Positions 51,713-64,000 of a stretch of 64,000 bases of DNA are shown here, in pieces. The position numbers and the translations under genes are program-made. Numbering within the stretch: position 1 is the stretch's first letter; each line of letters starts with the position of its first letter. The stretch is from Hippophae tibetana (Eukaryota > Streptophyta > Magnoliopsida > Rosales > Elaeagnaceae), in assembly GCA_037013495.1 (NCBI GenBank), contig CM072810.1:77422449-77486448 (forward strand), read 5' to 3'. The notes under the pieces were generated by a model that made no database searches, was not told the origin of the DNA, and saw only the letters and a list, made by a program, of their open reading frames with translations.

Positions 51713-54700
51713 TGATTGAATAAATTAATAAATAACCCTTGGTCGGAACCAATTTCTTCTTTATAGCACTTTTGAATAAAACCGAAAGGAAGTAAAATGC
51801 AATGTTGTAAGAAAACGTTTAAACCCTATTTAAGTGACGTAAACGATGGAATTTGTGTACAAAAATGAGTTTCCAAAGCAAGGAAAATTAATATTGTGTG
51901 AATCTATACGATCTTCAATTTGATATATTACAATAGCCATTTCAATACAGGAGTACAAGATTATCGTAGTGAATAGTTACGACATATATTTATTAATTTT
52001 TTTGTCGTCTTTGAAAATGTGAATAGTATCCATTTTATTTTTCCGTCTTATATTTTTTAAAGAATATATATTGAATGAAAACAATAATAAATAACCCTTT
52101 GTTGGCACAAATATCTTCATTATAGCTCTTTTGAATAAAATCCAAGGTATGTAAAACGGAAATGGCGTGACAAACACATTAAAACCTTACGTAGTGATGT
52201 AAATGATGCCATTTGTGTTCAAAAATGAGGTTCCAAATCAAGGAATATTAATATTGTGTTAGTCTATACAATCTATGATTTGATATATTGTAATTCTTCT
52301 GTCGATAACAGAGTAAACAATTATCGTAGTTAATAGTTGGAAGTCATATTTATCAAATGTTTTGTTGTTTTTGAAAATGTGAGCAATATTCCCTTCTTTT
52401 TCTCTTCTCTTATATTTTTTAAAGAATATAGATTGATTGAATAAATTAATAAATAACCCTTGGTCGGAACCAATTTCTTCTTTATAGCACTTTTGAATAA
52501 AACCGAAAGGAAGTAAAATGCAATGTTGAAAAAAAAACGTTTAAACCCTATTGAAGTGATGTAAACGATGGAATTTGTGTACAAAAATGAATTTCCAAAG
52601 CATGGAAAATTAATATTGTGTGAATCTATACGATCTTCAATTTGATATATTACAATAGCCGTTTCAATACACGAGTACAAGATTATCGTAGTGAATAGTT
52701 GCGACATATATTTATTAATTTTTTTGTTGTCTTTGAAAATGTGAATAGTATCCATTTCATTTTTCTTTCTCTTATATTTTTTAAAGGATATAGATTGAAT
52801 GAAAAAAATAATAAATACCCCTAGGTGGGCACCAATATCTTCATTACAGCTCTTTTGAATAAAATCCAAAGTATGTAAAACGGAAATGGTGTGACAAACA
52901 CATTAAAATCTTGCTAAGTGATGTAAATGATGCCATTTGTGTTCAAAAATGAGGTTCCAAATCAAGGAATATTAATATTGTGTTAGTCTATACAATCTAT
53001 GATTTGATATATTGTAATTCTTCTGTCGATAACAGAGTAAACAATTATCGTAGTTAATAGTTGGAAGTCATATTTATCAAATGTTTTGTTGTTTTTGAAA
53101 ATATGAGCAATATTCCCTTCTTTTTCTCTTCTCTTATATTTTTTAAAGAATAGAGAGTGATTGAATAAATTAATAAATAACCCTTGGTCGGAACCAATTT
53201 CTTCTTTATAGCACTTTTGAATAAAACCGAAAGGAAGTAAAATGCAATGTTGAAACAAAACGTTTAAACCATATTTAAGTGACGTAAACGATGGAATTTG
53301 TGTACAAAAATGAGTTTCCAAAGCAAGGAAAATTAATATTGTGTGAATCTATACGATCTTCAATTTGATATATTACAATAGCCGTTTCAATACAGGAGTA
53401 CAAGATTATCGTAGTGAATAGTTGCGACATATATTTATTAATTTTTTTATTCGTCTTTGAAAATGTGAATAGTATCCATTTTATTTTTCTTTCTCTTATA
53501 TTTTTTAAAGAATATAGATTGAATGAAAAAAATAATAAATAACCCTTTGTTGGCACCAATATATTCATTATAGCTCTTTTGAATAAAATCCAAGGTATGT
53601 AAAACGGAAATGGTGTGACAAACACATTAAAACCTTACGTAGTGATGTAAATGATGCCATTTGTGTTCAAAAATGAGGTTCCAAATCAAGGAATATTAAT
53701 ATTGTGTTAGTCTATACAATCTATGATTTGATATATTGTAATTCTTATGTCGATAACAGAGTAAACAATTATCGTAGTTAATAGTTGGAAGTCATATTTA
53801 TCAAATGTTTTGTTGTTTTTGAAAATGTGAGCAATATTCCCTTCTTTTTCTCTTCTCTTATATTTTTTAAAGAATAGAGATTGATTGAATAAATTAATAA
53901 ATAACCCTTGGTTGGAACCAATTTCTTCTTTATAGCACTTTTGAATAAAACCGAAAGGAAGTAAAATGCAATGTTGTAAGAAAACGTTTAAACCCTATTT
54001 AAGTGACGTAAACGATGGAATTTGTGTACAAAAATGAGTTTCCAAAGCAAGGAAAATTAATATTGTGTGAATCTATACGATCTTCAATTTGATATATTAC
54101 AATAGCCATTTCAATACAGGAGTACAAGATTATCGTAGTGAATAGTTACGACATATATTTATTAATTTTTTTGTCGTCTTTGAAAATGTGAATAGTATCC
54201 ATTTTATTTTTCCCTCTTATATTTTTTAAAGAATATAGATTGAATGAAAACAATAATAAATAACCCTTTGTTGGCACAAATATCTTCATTATAGCTCTTT
54301 TGAATAAAATCCAAGGTATGTAAAACGGAAATGGTGTGACAAACACATTAAAACCTTACGTAGTGATGTAAATGATGCCATTTGTGTTCAAAAATGAGGT
54401 TCCAAATCAAGGAATATTAATATTGTGTTAGTCTATACAATCTATGATTTGATATATTGTAATTCTTCTGTCGATAACAGAGTAAACAATTATCGTAGTT
54501 AATAGTTGGAAGTCATATTTATCAAATGTTTTGTTGTTTTTGAAAATGTGAGCAATATTCCCTTCTTTTTCTCTTCTCTTATATTTTTTAAAGAATAGAG
54601 ATTGATTGAATAAATTAATAAATAACCCTTGGTCGGAACCAATTTCTTCTTTATAGCACTTTTGAATAAAACCGAAAGGAAGTAAAATGCAATGTTGTAA

Positions 54701-56210
54701 GAAAACGTTTAAACCCTATTTAAGTGACGTAAACGATGGAATTTGTGTACAAAAATGAGTTTCCAAAGCAAGGAAAATTAATATTGTGTGAATCTATACG
54801 ATCTTCAATTTGATATATTACAATAGCCATTTCAATACAGGAGTACAAGATTATCGTAGTGAATAGTTACGACATATATTTATTAATTTTTTTGTCGTCT
54901 TTGAAAATGTGAATAGTATCCATTTTATTTTTCCGTCTTATATTTTTTAAAGAATATATATTGAATGAAAACAATAATAAATAACCCTTTGTTGGCACAA
55001 ATATCTTCATTATAGCTCTTTTGAATAAAATCCAAGGTATGTAAAACGGAAATGGTGTGACAAACACATTAAAACCTTACGTAGTGATGTAAATGATGCC
55101 ATTTGTGTTCAAAAATGAGGTTCCAAATCAAGGAATATTAATATTGTGTTAGTCTATACAATCTATGATTTGATATATTGTAATTCTTCTGTCGATAACA
55201 GAGTAAACAATTATCGTAGTTAATAGTTGGAAGTCATATTTATCAAATGTTTTGTTGTTTTTGAAAATGTGAGCAATATTCCCTTCTTTTTCTCTTCTCT
55301 TATATTTTTTAAAGAATATAGATTGATTGAATAAATTAATAAATAACCCTTGGTCGGAACCAATTTCTTCTTTATAGCACTTTTGAATAAAACCGAAAGG
55401 AAGTAAAATGCAATGTTGAAAAAAAACGTTTAAACCCTATTGAAGTGATGTAAACGATGGAATTTGTGTACAAAAATGAGTTTCCGAAGCATGGAAAATT
55501 AATATTGTGTGAATCTATACGATCTTCAATTTTATATATTACAATAGCCGTTTCAATACAGGAGTACAAGATTATCGTAGTGAATAGTTGCGACACATAT
55601 TTATTAATTTTTTTGTTGTCTTGGAAAATGTGAATAGTATCCATTTTATTTTTCTTTCTCTTATATTTTTTAAAGAATATAGATTGAATGAAAACAATAA
55701 TAAATAACCCTTTGTTGGCACCAATATCTTCATTACAGATCTTTTGAATAAAATCCAAAGTATGTAAAACGGAAATGGTGTGACAAACACATTAAAACCT
55801 TACCAAGTGATGTAAATGATGCCATTTGTGTTCAAAAATGTGGTTCCAAATCAAGGAATATTAATATTGTGTTAGTCTATACAATCTATGATTTGATATA
55901 TTGTAATTCTTCTGTCGATAACAGAGTAAACAATTATCGTAGTTAATAGTTGGAAGTCATATTTATCAAATGTTTTGTTGTTTTTGAAAATGTGAGCAAT
56001 ATTCCCTTCTTTTTCTCTTCTCTTATATTTTTTAAAGAATAGAGAGTGATTTAATAAATTAATAAATAACCCTTGGTCGGAACCAATTTCTTCTTTATAG
56101 CACTTTTGAATAAAACCGAAAGGAAGAAAAATGCAATGTTGAAACAAAACGTTTAAACCATATTTAAGTGACGTAAACGATGGAATTTGGGTACAAAAAT
56201 GAGTTTCCAA
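51713..56210. repeat. 2890-bp (four-dimer) repeat, one full and one partial copy
   Basis: Bases 51713-52671 reappear at 54603-55560 (shift 2890, then 2889 after an A-run indel). Shared rare markers are tttttccgtctta, a short deletion in the pyrimidine tract (about 52040/54930), aaagaatataGattgatt in B (52421/55311) and ctattgaagtgatg. The rare aaaccatattt at 53269/56158 extends the match. The A units in between differ (A3 near 52.8 kb, A2 near 55.7 kb), so part of one copy was replaced. Confidence 0.75.
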
Positions 56211-56581
56211 AGCAAGGAAAATTAATATTGTGTGAATCTATACGATCTTCGATTTGATATATTACAATAGCCGTTTCAATATACGAGTACAAGATTATCG
56301 TAGTGAATAGTTGCGACACATATTTATTAATGTTTTTGTTGTCTTGGAAAATGTGAACAGTATCCATTTTATTTTTCTTTCTCTTATATTTTTTAAAGAA
56401 TATAGATTGAATGAAAACAATAATAAATAACCCTTTGTTGGCACCAGTATCTTCATAACAGATCTTTTGAATAAAATCCAAAGTATGTAAAACGGAAATG
56501 GTGTGACAAACACATTAAAACCTTGCCAAGTGATGTAAATGATGCCATTTGTGTTCAAAAATGAGGTTCCAAATCAAGGAA

Positions 56582-59500
56582 TATTAATATTGTGTTAGTC
56601 TATACAACCTGCGATTTGATATATTGTAATTCTTCTATCGATAACTGAGTAAACAATTATCGCAGTTCACAGTTGGAAGTCATTTTTATCAAATGTTTTG
56701 TTGTTTTTAAAAATGTGAGCAGTATTCCCTTCTTTTTCTCCTCTCTTATATTTTTTAAAGAATATAGAATGATTGAATAAATTAATAAATAACCTTTTGT
56801 CAGAACCGATATCTAATTTATAGCTCTTTTGAATAAAACCGAAAGGAAGTAAAATGGAAATGTTGCAACAAAACGTTTAAACCTATTTAAGTGACGTAAA
56901 CGATGGAATTTGTGTACAAAAATGAGTTTCCAAAGCAAGGAAAATTAATATTTTGTGAATCTATACGATCTTCAATTTGATATATTATAATAGCCTTTTC
57001 AATACACGAGTACAAGATTATCGTAGTGAATACTTGCGACACATAATTATTAAATTTTTTGTTGTCTTTAAAAATATGAATTGTATCCATTTTATTTTTT
57101 TTTCTCTTATATTTTTTAAAGAATATAGATTGAATGAAAACAATAATAAATACCCTTAGGTGGGCACCAATATCTTCATTACAGATCTTTTGAATAAAAT
57201 CTAAAGTATGTAAAATGGAAATGGTGTGACAAACACATTAAAACCTTGCTAAGTGATGTACATGATGCCATTTATGTTCCAAAATGAGGTTCCAAATCAA
57301 GGAATATTAATATTGTGTTAGTCTATACAATCTATGATTTGATATATTGTAATTCTTCTGTCGATAACAGAGTAAAAATTATCGTAGTTAATAGCTGGAA
57401 GTCATATTTATCAAATGTTTTGTTGTTTTTAAAAATGTGAGCAATATTCCCTTCTTTTTCTCTTCTCTTATATTTTTTAAAGAATAGAGATTTATTGAAT
57501 AAATTAATAAATAACCCTTGGTCGGAACCAATTTCTTCTTTATAGCACTTTTGAATAAAACCGAAAGGAAGTAAAAAGGAATGTTGAAACAAAACGTTTA
57601 AACCCTATTTAAGTGACGTAAACGATGCAATTTGTGTAAAAAAATGAGTTTCCAAAGCAAGGAAAATTAATATTGTGTGAATCTATATCATCTTCAATTT
57701 GATATATTACAATAGCTGTTTCAATGCACGAGTACAAGATTATCGTAGTGAATAGTTGCGACACATATTTATTAATTTTTTTGTTGTCTTTGAAAATGTG
57801 AATAGTATCCATTTTATTTTTCTTTCTCTTATATTTTTTAAAGATTATAGATTGAATGAAAACAATAATAAATAACCCTTTGTTGGCACCAATATCTTCA
57901 TTACAGCTCTTTTGAATAAAATCCAAAGTATGTAAAACGGAAATGGTGTGACAAACACATTAAAACCTTGCTAAGTGATGTAAATGATGCCATTTGTGTT
58001 CAAAAATGAGGTTCCAAATCAAGGAATATTAATATTGTGTTAGTCTATACAATATTTGATTTGATATATTGTAATTTTTCTGTCGATAACTGAGTAAACA
58101 ATTATCGCAGTTCACAGTTGGAAGTCATTTTTATCAAATGTTTTGTTGTTTTTGAAAATCTGAGCAGTATTCCCTTCTTTTTCTCCTCTCTTATATTTTT
58201 TAAAGAATAGAGAATGATTGAATAAATTAATAAATAACCTTTTGTCGGAACCGATATCTAATTTATAGCACTTTTGAATAAAACCGAAAGGAAGTAAAAT
58301 GGAAATGTTGCAAAAAAACGTTTAAACCCTATTTAAGTGACGTAAACGATGGAATTTGTGTACAAAAATGAGTTTCGAAAGCAAGGAAAATTAATATTGT
58401 GTGAATCTATACGATCTTCAATTTTATATATTACAATAGCCGTTCCAATACACGAGTACAAGATTATCGTAGTGAATAGTTGCGACACATATTTATTAAT
58501 TGTTTTGTTGTCTTTGAAAATGTGAATAGTATCCATTTTATTTTTCTTTCTTTTATATTTTTTTAAAGAATATAGATTGAATGAAAACAATAATAAATAC
58601 CCCTAGGTGGGCACCAATATCTTCATTACAGATCTTTTGAATAAAATCCAAAGTATGTAAAACGGAAATGGTGTGACAAACGCATTAAAACCTTGCTAAG
58701 TGATGTAAATGATGCCATTTGTGTTCAAAAATGAGGTTCCAAATCAAGGAATATTAATATTGTGTTAGTCTATACAATCTGTGATTTGATATATTGTAAT
58801 TCTTCTGTCGATAACAGAGTAAACAATTATCGTAGTTAATAGTTGGAAGTCATATTTATCAAATGTTTTGTAGTTTTTGAAAATGTGAGCAATATTCCCT
58901 TCTTTTTCTCTTCTCTTATATTTTTTAAAGAATAGAGATTGATTGAATAAATTAATAAATAACCCTTGCTCGGAACCAATTTCTTCTTTATAGTACTTTT
59001 GAATGAAACCGAAAGGAAGTAAAATGGAATGTTGAAACAAAACGTTTAAACCCTATTTAAGTGACGTAAACGATGCAATTTGTGTAAAAAAATGAGTTTC
59101 CAAAGCAAGGAAAATAAATATTGTGTCAATCTATACGATCTTTAATTTGTTATATTACAATAGCTGTTTCATTGCACGAATACAAGATTATCGTAGTGAA
59201 TAGTTGCGACAAAATATTTATTAATTTTTTTGTTGTCTTTGAAAATTTGAATAGTATCCATTTTATTTTTCTTTCTCTTATATTTTTTAAAGAATATAGA
59301 TTGAATGAAAACAATAATAAATAACCCTTTGTTGGCACCAATATCTTCATTACAGATCTTTTGAATAAAATCCAAAGTATGTAAAACGGAAATGGTGTGA
59401 CAAACACATTAAAACCTTGCTAAGTGATGTAAATGATGCCATTTGTGTTCAAAAATGAGGTTCCAAATCAAGGAATATTAATATTGTGTTAGTCTATACA

Positions 59501-60960
59501 ATATGTGATTTGATATATTGTAATTCTTCTGTCAATAACTGAGTAAACAATTATCGCAGTTCACAGTTGGAAGTCATTTTTATCAAATGTTTTGTTGTAT
59601 TTAAAAATCTGATCAGTATTCCCTTCTTTTTCTCCTCTCTTATATTTTTTAAAGAATAGAGAATGATTGAATAAATTAATAAATAACCCTTTGTCGGAAC
59701 CGATATCTAATTTATAGCTCTTTTGAATAAAACCGAAAGGAAGTAAAATCGAAATGTTGCAACAAAACGTTTAAACCCTATTTAAGTGACGTAAATGATG
59801 GAATTTGTGTACAAAAATGAGTTTCCAAAGCAAGGAAAATTAATATTGTGTGAATCTATACGATCTTCAATTTGATATATTACAATAGCCGTTTCAATAC
59901 ACGAGTAAAAGATTATCGTAGCGAATAGTTGCGACACATATTTATTAATTTTTTTGTTGTCTTTGAAAATGTGAATACTATCCAATTTATTTTTTTCTTT
60001 CTCTTATATTTTTTAAAGATTATAGATTGAATGAAAACAATAATAAATAACCCTTTGTTGGCTCCAATATCTTCATTACAGCTCTTTTGAATAAAATCCA
60101 AAGTATGTAAAACGGAAATGGTGTGACAAACACATTAAAACCATGCTAAGTGATGTAATGATGCCATTTGTGTTCAAAAATGAGGTTCCAAATCAAGGAA
60201 TATTAATATTCTGTTAGTCTATACAATATGTGATTTGATATATTGTAATTCTTCTGTCGATAACTGAGTAAACAATTATCGCAGTTCACAGTTGGAAGTC
60301 ATTTTTATCAAATGTTTTGTTGTATTTAAAAATCTGATCAGTATTCCCTTCTTTTTCTCCTCTCTTATATTTTTTAAAGAATAGAGAATGATTGAATAAA
60401 TTAATAAATAACCCTTTGTCGGAACCGATATCTAATTTATAGCTCTTTTGAATAAAACCGAAAGGAAGTAAAATCGAAATGTTGCAACAAAACGTTTAAA
60501 CCCTATTTAAGTGACGTAAATGATGGAATTTGTGTACAAAAAAGAGTTTCCAAAGCAAGGAAAATTAATATTGTGTGAATCTATACGATCTTAAATTTGA
60601 TATATTACAATAGTCGTTTCAATACACAAGTACAAGATTATCGTAGCGAATAGTTGCGACACATATTTATTAATTTTTTTGTTGTCTTTGAAAATGTGAA
60701 TAGTATCCAATTTATTTGTCTTTCTCTTATATTTTTTAAAGATTATAGATTGAATGAAAACAATAATAAATAACCCTGGGTGGGCACCAATATTTTCATT
60801 ATAGATGTTTTGAATAAAATCCAACGTGTGTAAAACGGAAATGGTGTGACAAACACATTAAAACCTTGCTAAGTGATGTAAATGATGACATTTGTGTTCA
60901 AAAATGAGGTTCCAAATCAAGGAATATTAATATTGTGTTAGTCTATACAATCTGTGATTT
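56582..60960. repeat. Right segment with diverged B4 units
   Basis: Four dimers carry an A tail with gataacTgag and gcagttcacagttggaagtcattttt (near 56661, 58105, 59557 and 60281), followed by B4 with tctcctctctta, gaatgattg and ggaaccgatatctaattta. The first three alternate with ordinary B1 dimers at about 1444-1450 bp spacing. Private substitutions per unit are clearly more frequent than in the left and middle of the window (for example aaaatatgaattgtatcc near 57070 and gacaaaatattt near 59210). Confidence 0.75.
59498..60765. repeat. One-dimer (725-bp) tandem duplication of a B4 unit
   Basis: From about 59498 the sequence repeats at 60223 with a shift of 725 bp. Shared private changes are acaatatgtgattt, tgtatttaaaaatctgatcag, gtaaaatcgaaatg (59741/60466), gacgtaaatgatgg and tatccaatttat. 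The match ends near 60.77 kb, where the second A unit becomes A4 (ccctgggtgggcacc). Confidence 0.8.
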
Positions 60961-63900
60961 GATATATTGTAATTCTTCTCTCGATAACAGAGTAAACAAT
61001 TATCGTAGTTAATAGTTGGAAGTCATATTTATCAAATGTTTTGTTGTTTTTGAAAATATGAGCAATATTCCCTTCTTTTTCTCTTCTCTTATATTTTTGA
61101 AGGAATAGAGATTGATTGAATAAATTAATAAATAACCCTTGGGCGGAACCAATTTCTTCTTTATAGCACTTTTGAATAAAACCGAAAGGAAGTAAAAAGG
61201 AATGTGGAAACAAAACTTTAAACCCTATTTAAGTGACGTAAACGATGGAATTTGTGTAAAAAAATGAGTTTCCAAAGCAAGGAAAATTAATATTGTGTGA
61301 ATCTATACGATCTTCAATTTGATATATTACAATAGCGGTTTCAATACACGAGTACAAGATTAACGTAGCGAATAGTTGCGACACATATTTATTAATTTTT
61401 TTGTTGTCTTTGAAAATGTGAATAGTATCCATTTTATTTGTCTTTCTCTTATATTTTTTAAAGATTATAGATTGAATGAAAACAATAATAAATAACCCTG
61501 GGTGGGCACCAATATCTTCATTATAGATGTTTTGAATAAAATCCAACGTATGTAAAACGGAAATGGTGTGACAAACACATTAAAACCTTGCTAAGTGATG
61601 TAAATGATGACATTTGTGTTCAAAAATGAGGTTCCAAATCAAGGAATATTAATATTGTGTTAGTCTATACAATCTGTGATTTGATATATTGTAATTCTTC
61701 TGTCGATAACAGAGTAAACAATTATCGTAGTTAATAGTTGGAAGTCATATTTATCAAATGTTTTGTTGTTTTTGAAAATGTGAGCAATATTCCCTTCTTT
61801 TTCTCTTCTCTTATATTTTTTAAAGAATAGAGATTGATTGAATAAATTAATAAATAACCCTTGGTCAGAACCAATTTCTTCTTTATAGCACTTTTGAATA
61901 AAACCGAAAGGAAGTAAAATGAAATGTTGAAACAAAACGTTTAAACCCTATGTAAGTGACGTAAACGATGGAATTGGTGTAAAAAAATGAGTTTCCAAAG
62001 CAAGGAAAATTAATATTGTGTGAATCTATACGATCTTCAATTTGATATATTACAATAGCCGTTTCAATACACGAGTACAAGATTAACGTAGCGAATAGTT
62101 GCGACACATATTTATTAATTTTTTTGTTGTCTTTTAAAATGTGAATAGTATCCATTTTATTTTTCTTTGTCTTATATTTTTTAAAGAATATAGATTGAAT
62201 GAAAACAATAATAAATAACCCTTTGTTGGCACCAATATCTTCATTATAGCTCTTTTGAATAAAATCCAAGGTATGTAAAACGGAAATGGTGTGACAAACA
62301 CATTAAAACCTTACGTAGTGATGTAAATGATGCCATTTGTGTTCAAAAATGAGGTTCCAAATCAAGGAATATTAATATTGTGTTACTCTATACAATCTAT
62401 GATTTGATATATTGTAATTCTTCTGTCGATAACAGAGTAAACAATTATCGTAGTTAATAGTTGGAAGTCATATTTATCAAATGTTTTGTTGTTTTCGAAA
62501 ATGTGAGCAATATTCCCTTCTTTTTCTCTTCTCTTATATTTTTTAAAGAATAGAGATTGATTGAATAAATTAATAAATAACCCTTGGTTGGAACCAATTT
62601 CTTCTTTATAGCTCTTTTGAATAAAACCGAAAGGAAGTAAAATGGAAATGTTGCAACAAAACGTTTAAACCCTATTTAAGTGACCTAAACGATGGAATTT
62701 GTGGAAAAAAAGAGTTTCCAAAGCAAGGAAAATTAATATTGTGTGAATCTATACGATCTTCAATTTGATATATTATAATAGCCGTTTCAATACACGAGTA
62801 CAAGATTATCATAGTGAATAGTTGCGACACATATTTATTAATTTTTTTGTTGTCTTTGAAAATGTGAATAGTATCCATTTTCTTTTTCTTTCTCTTATAT
62901 TTTTTAAAGAATATAGATTGAATGAAAAAAATAATAAATAACCCTGGGTGGGCACCAATATCTTCATTATAGATGTTTTCAATAAAATCCAACGTATGTA
63001 AAACAGAAATGGTGTGACAAACACATTAAAACCTTGCTAAGTGATGTAAATGATGCCATTTGTGTTCAAAAATGAGGTTCCAAATCAAGGAATATTAATA
63101 TTGTGTTAGTCTATACAATCTGTGATTTGATATATTGTAATTCTTCTCTCGATAATAGAGTAAACAATTATCGTAGTTAATAGTTGGAAGTCATATTTAT
63201 CAAATGTTTTGTTGTTTTTGAAAATATGAGCAATATTCCCTTCTTTTTCTCTTCTCTTATATTTTTTAAGGAATAGAGATTGATTGAATAAATTAATAAA
63301 TAAGCCTTGGTCGGAACCAATTTCTTCTTTATAGCTCTTTTGAATAAAACCGAAAGGAAGTAAAATGGAAATGTTGCAACAAAACGTTTAAACCCTATTT
63401 AAGTGACCTAAACGATGGAATTTGTGGAAAAAAAGAGTTTCCAAAGCAAGGAAAATTAATATTGTGTGAATCTATACGATCTTCAATTTGATATATTATA
63501 ATAGCCGTTTCAATACACGAGTACAAGATTATCATAGTGAATAGTTGCGACACATATTTATTAATTTTTTTGTTGTCTTTGAAAATGTGAATAGTATCCA
63601 TTTTATTTTTCTTTCTCTTATATTTTTTAAAGATTATAGATTAAATGAAAACAATAATAAATAACCCTGGGTGGGCACCAATATTTTCATTATAGATGTT
63701 TTGAATAAAATCCAACGTGTGTAAAACGGAAATGGTGTGACAAACACATTAAAACCTTGCTAAGTGATGTAAATGATGACATTTGTGTTCAAAAATGAGG
63801 TTCCAAATCAAGGAATATTAATATTGTGTTAGTCTATACAATCTGTGATTTGATATATTGTAATTCTTCTCTCGATAACAGAGTAAACAATTATCGTAGT

Positions 63901-64000
63901 TAATAGTTGGAAGTCATATTTATCAAATGTTTTGTTGTTTTTGAAAATATGAGCAATATTCCCTTCTTTTTCTCTTCTCTTATATTTTTGAAGGAATAGA
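60770..64000. repeat. Right edge: A4 dimers in a 2891-bp repeat cut by the window end
   Basis: The A4 units (ccctgggtgggcacc, atagatgtttt, ccaacgtatg) are concentrated here. The stretch from 60.77 kb recurs from 63.66 kb at a shift of 2891: accaatattttcattatag, ccaacgtgtg (60821/63712), cttctctcgataac and tatttttgaaggaatag (61099/63990 at the G). A smaller 723-bp duplication is seen at about 62.6-62.94 and 63.32-63.66 kb (gtggaaaaaaagag, attatcatagtg). The array continues past the window. Confidence 0.75.

Larger units (their letters stand above)
1..64000. repeat. Dimeric A-B satellite DNA array, about 89 units of about 722 bp
   Basis: The same about 722-bp sequence repeats head to tail from the first base to the last; the marker TGTGAATAGTATCC recurs at 1, 721, 1445 and so on with no interruption. 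Each unit holds two diverged subunits, A then B. Hand counts on a few lines give roughly 70-80% A+T. No inversion, transposon, microsatellite block or unique sequence breaks the register. Satellites of this unit length are typical of centromeric or pericentromeric heterochromatin in insects and plants; that location is inferred, not seen. Dozens of minus-strand frames of 60-179 codons recur with the repeat period and are not genes: one-base indels in T runs and at gtgcgac/gttgcgac shift their frame between subtypes. Confidence 0.98.

Noticed and set aside
52330-52869. Longest minus-strand reading frame, 179 codons, and dozens of similar 60-128-codon frames
   Set aside because: They recur once per subunit and are the satellite read backwards. 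Stop codons are few by chance in this strand of an A+T-rich repeat. One-base indels (gcccttt/gcactttt, gtgcgac/gttgcgac) move the frame between subtypes, and A and B frames share only about 56% of residues at about 75-80% DNA identity in that part, which gives no sign of selection on protein.
56977-57159. Plus-strand frames of 60-67 codons here and at 59121-59324
   Set aside because: They exist only where private substitutions removed stops in two diverged satellite units; no other copy keeps them and nothing resembles a known protein.
1-64000. CRISPR array
   Set aside because: There are regular repeats, but units are 361/722 bp with no short-repeat and unique-spacer pattern, and no cas genes.
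1-64000. CENP-B box in the satellite
   Set aside because: I compared candidate TTCG and CGGAA sites (for example ttttcgaaaatg and ggtcggaacc) with NTTCGNNNNANNCGGGN on both strands; none fits.
1-64000. Identity with the Drosophila 359-bp satellite or beetle TCAST
   Set aside because: Unit length is similar, but I cannot confirm sequence identity without a database search; length alone is not enough.

Overview
The whole 64-kb window is one uninterrupted, A+T-rich satellite DNA array. I find no gene, RNA gene, transposon, CRISPR or unique sequence. It is eukaryotic nuclear DNA of the kind found in centromeric or pericentromeric heterochromatin. The species cannot be fixed from the sequence. 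Satellites of about 360 bp (roughly two nucleosomes) built from two related subunits are known from tenebrionid beetles (for example TCAST of Tribolium castaneum), and similar lengths occur in other insects and in plants, so an insect is only a guess.

The basic unit is a head-to-tail dimer of about 722 bp made of two related subunits, A (about 362 bp, starting TGTGAATAGTATCC) and B (about 358-361 bp, starting TGTGAGCAATATTCCC). They are roughly 80% identical over the first third by hand alignment and less similar beyond it. About 89 dimers fit in the window, always in strict A-B-A-B order on the same strand. A comes in subtypes marked by the bases near position 80-95 of the unit: A1 ccctaggtgggaacc, A2 ccctttgttggcacc, A3 cccctaggtgggcacc, A4 ccctgggtgggcacc, A5 ccctttcttggcacc. 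B has four: B1 cccttggtcgg, B2 ctcttggtcgg, B3 cccctattcag, and B4 with aaccgatatct.

Layout: 1-7.1 kb, mixed dimers with local 1443-bp and 2166-bp tandem duplications. 7.1-15.8 kb, two almost identical 4333-bp higher-order repeats, each three A2-B1-A1-B2 tetramers. 14.6-19.2 kb, a 2166-bp higher-order repeat that begins inside the previous block. 20.3-51.4 kb, a large tandem duplication: copy 1 of 15,176 bp (21 dimers) followed by copy 2 of 15,899 bp (22 dimers), nearly identical except for a conversion tract, a 1446-bp gain and a loss of one dimer. 51.4-56.6 kb, a 2890-bp repeat. 56.6-64 kb, more diverged dimers carrying B4 and A4 plus small local duplications.

Every duplication distance I could measure (about 723-725, 1443-1446, 2166, 2890, 4333 and 15,176 bp) is a whole number of dimers, as expected from in-register unequal exchange and gene conversion. 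The many short minus-strand reading frames are by-products of the repeat: they recur with every unit and are shifted by one-base indels between subtypes.
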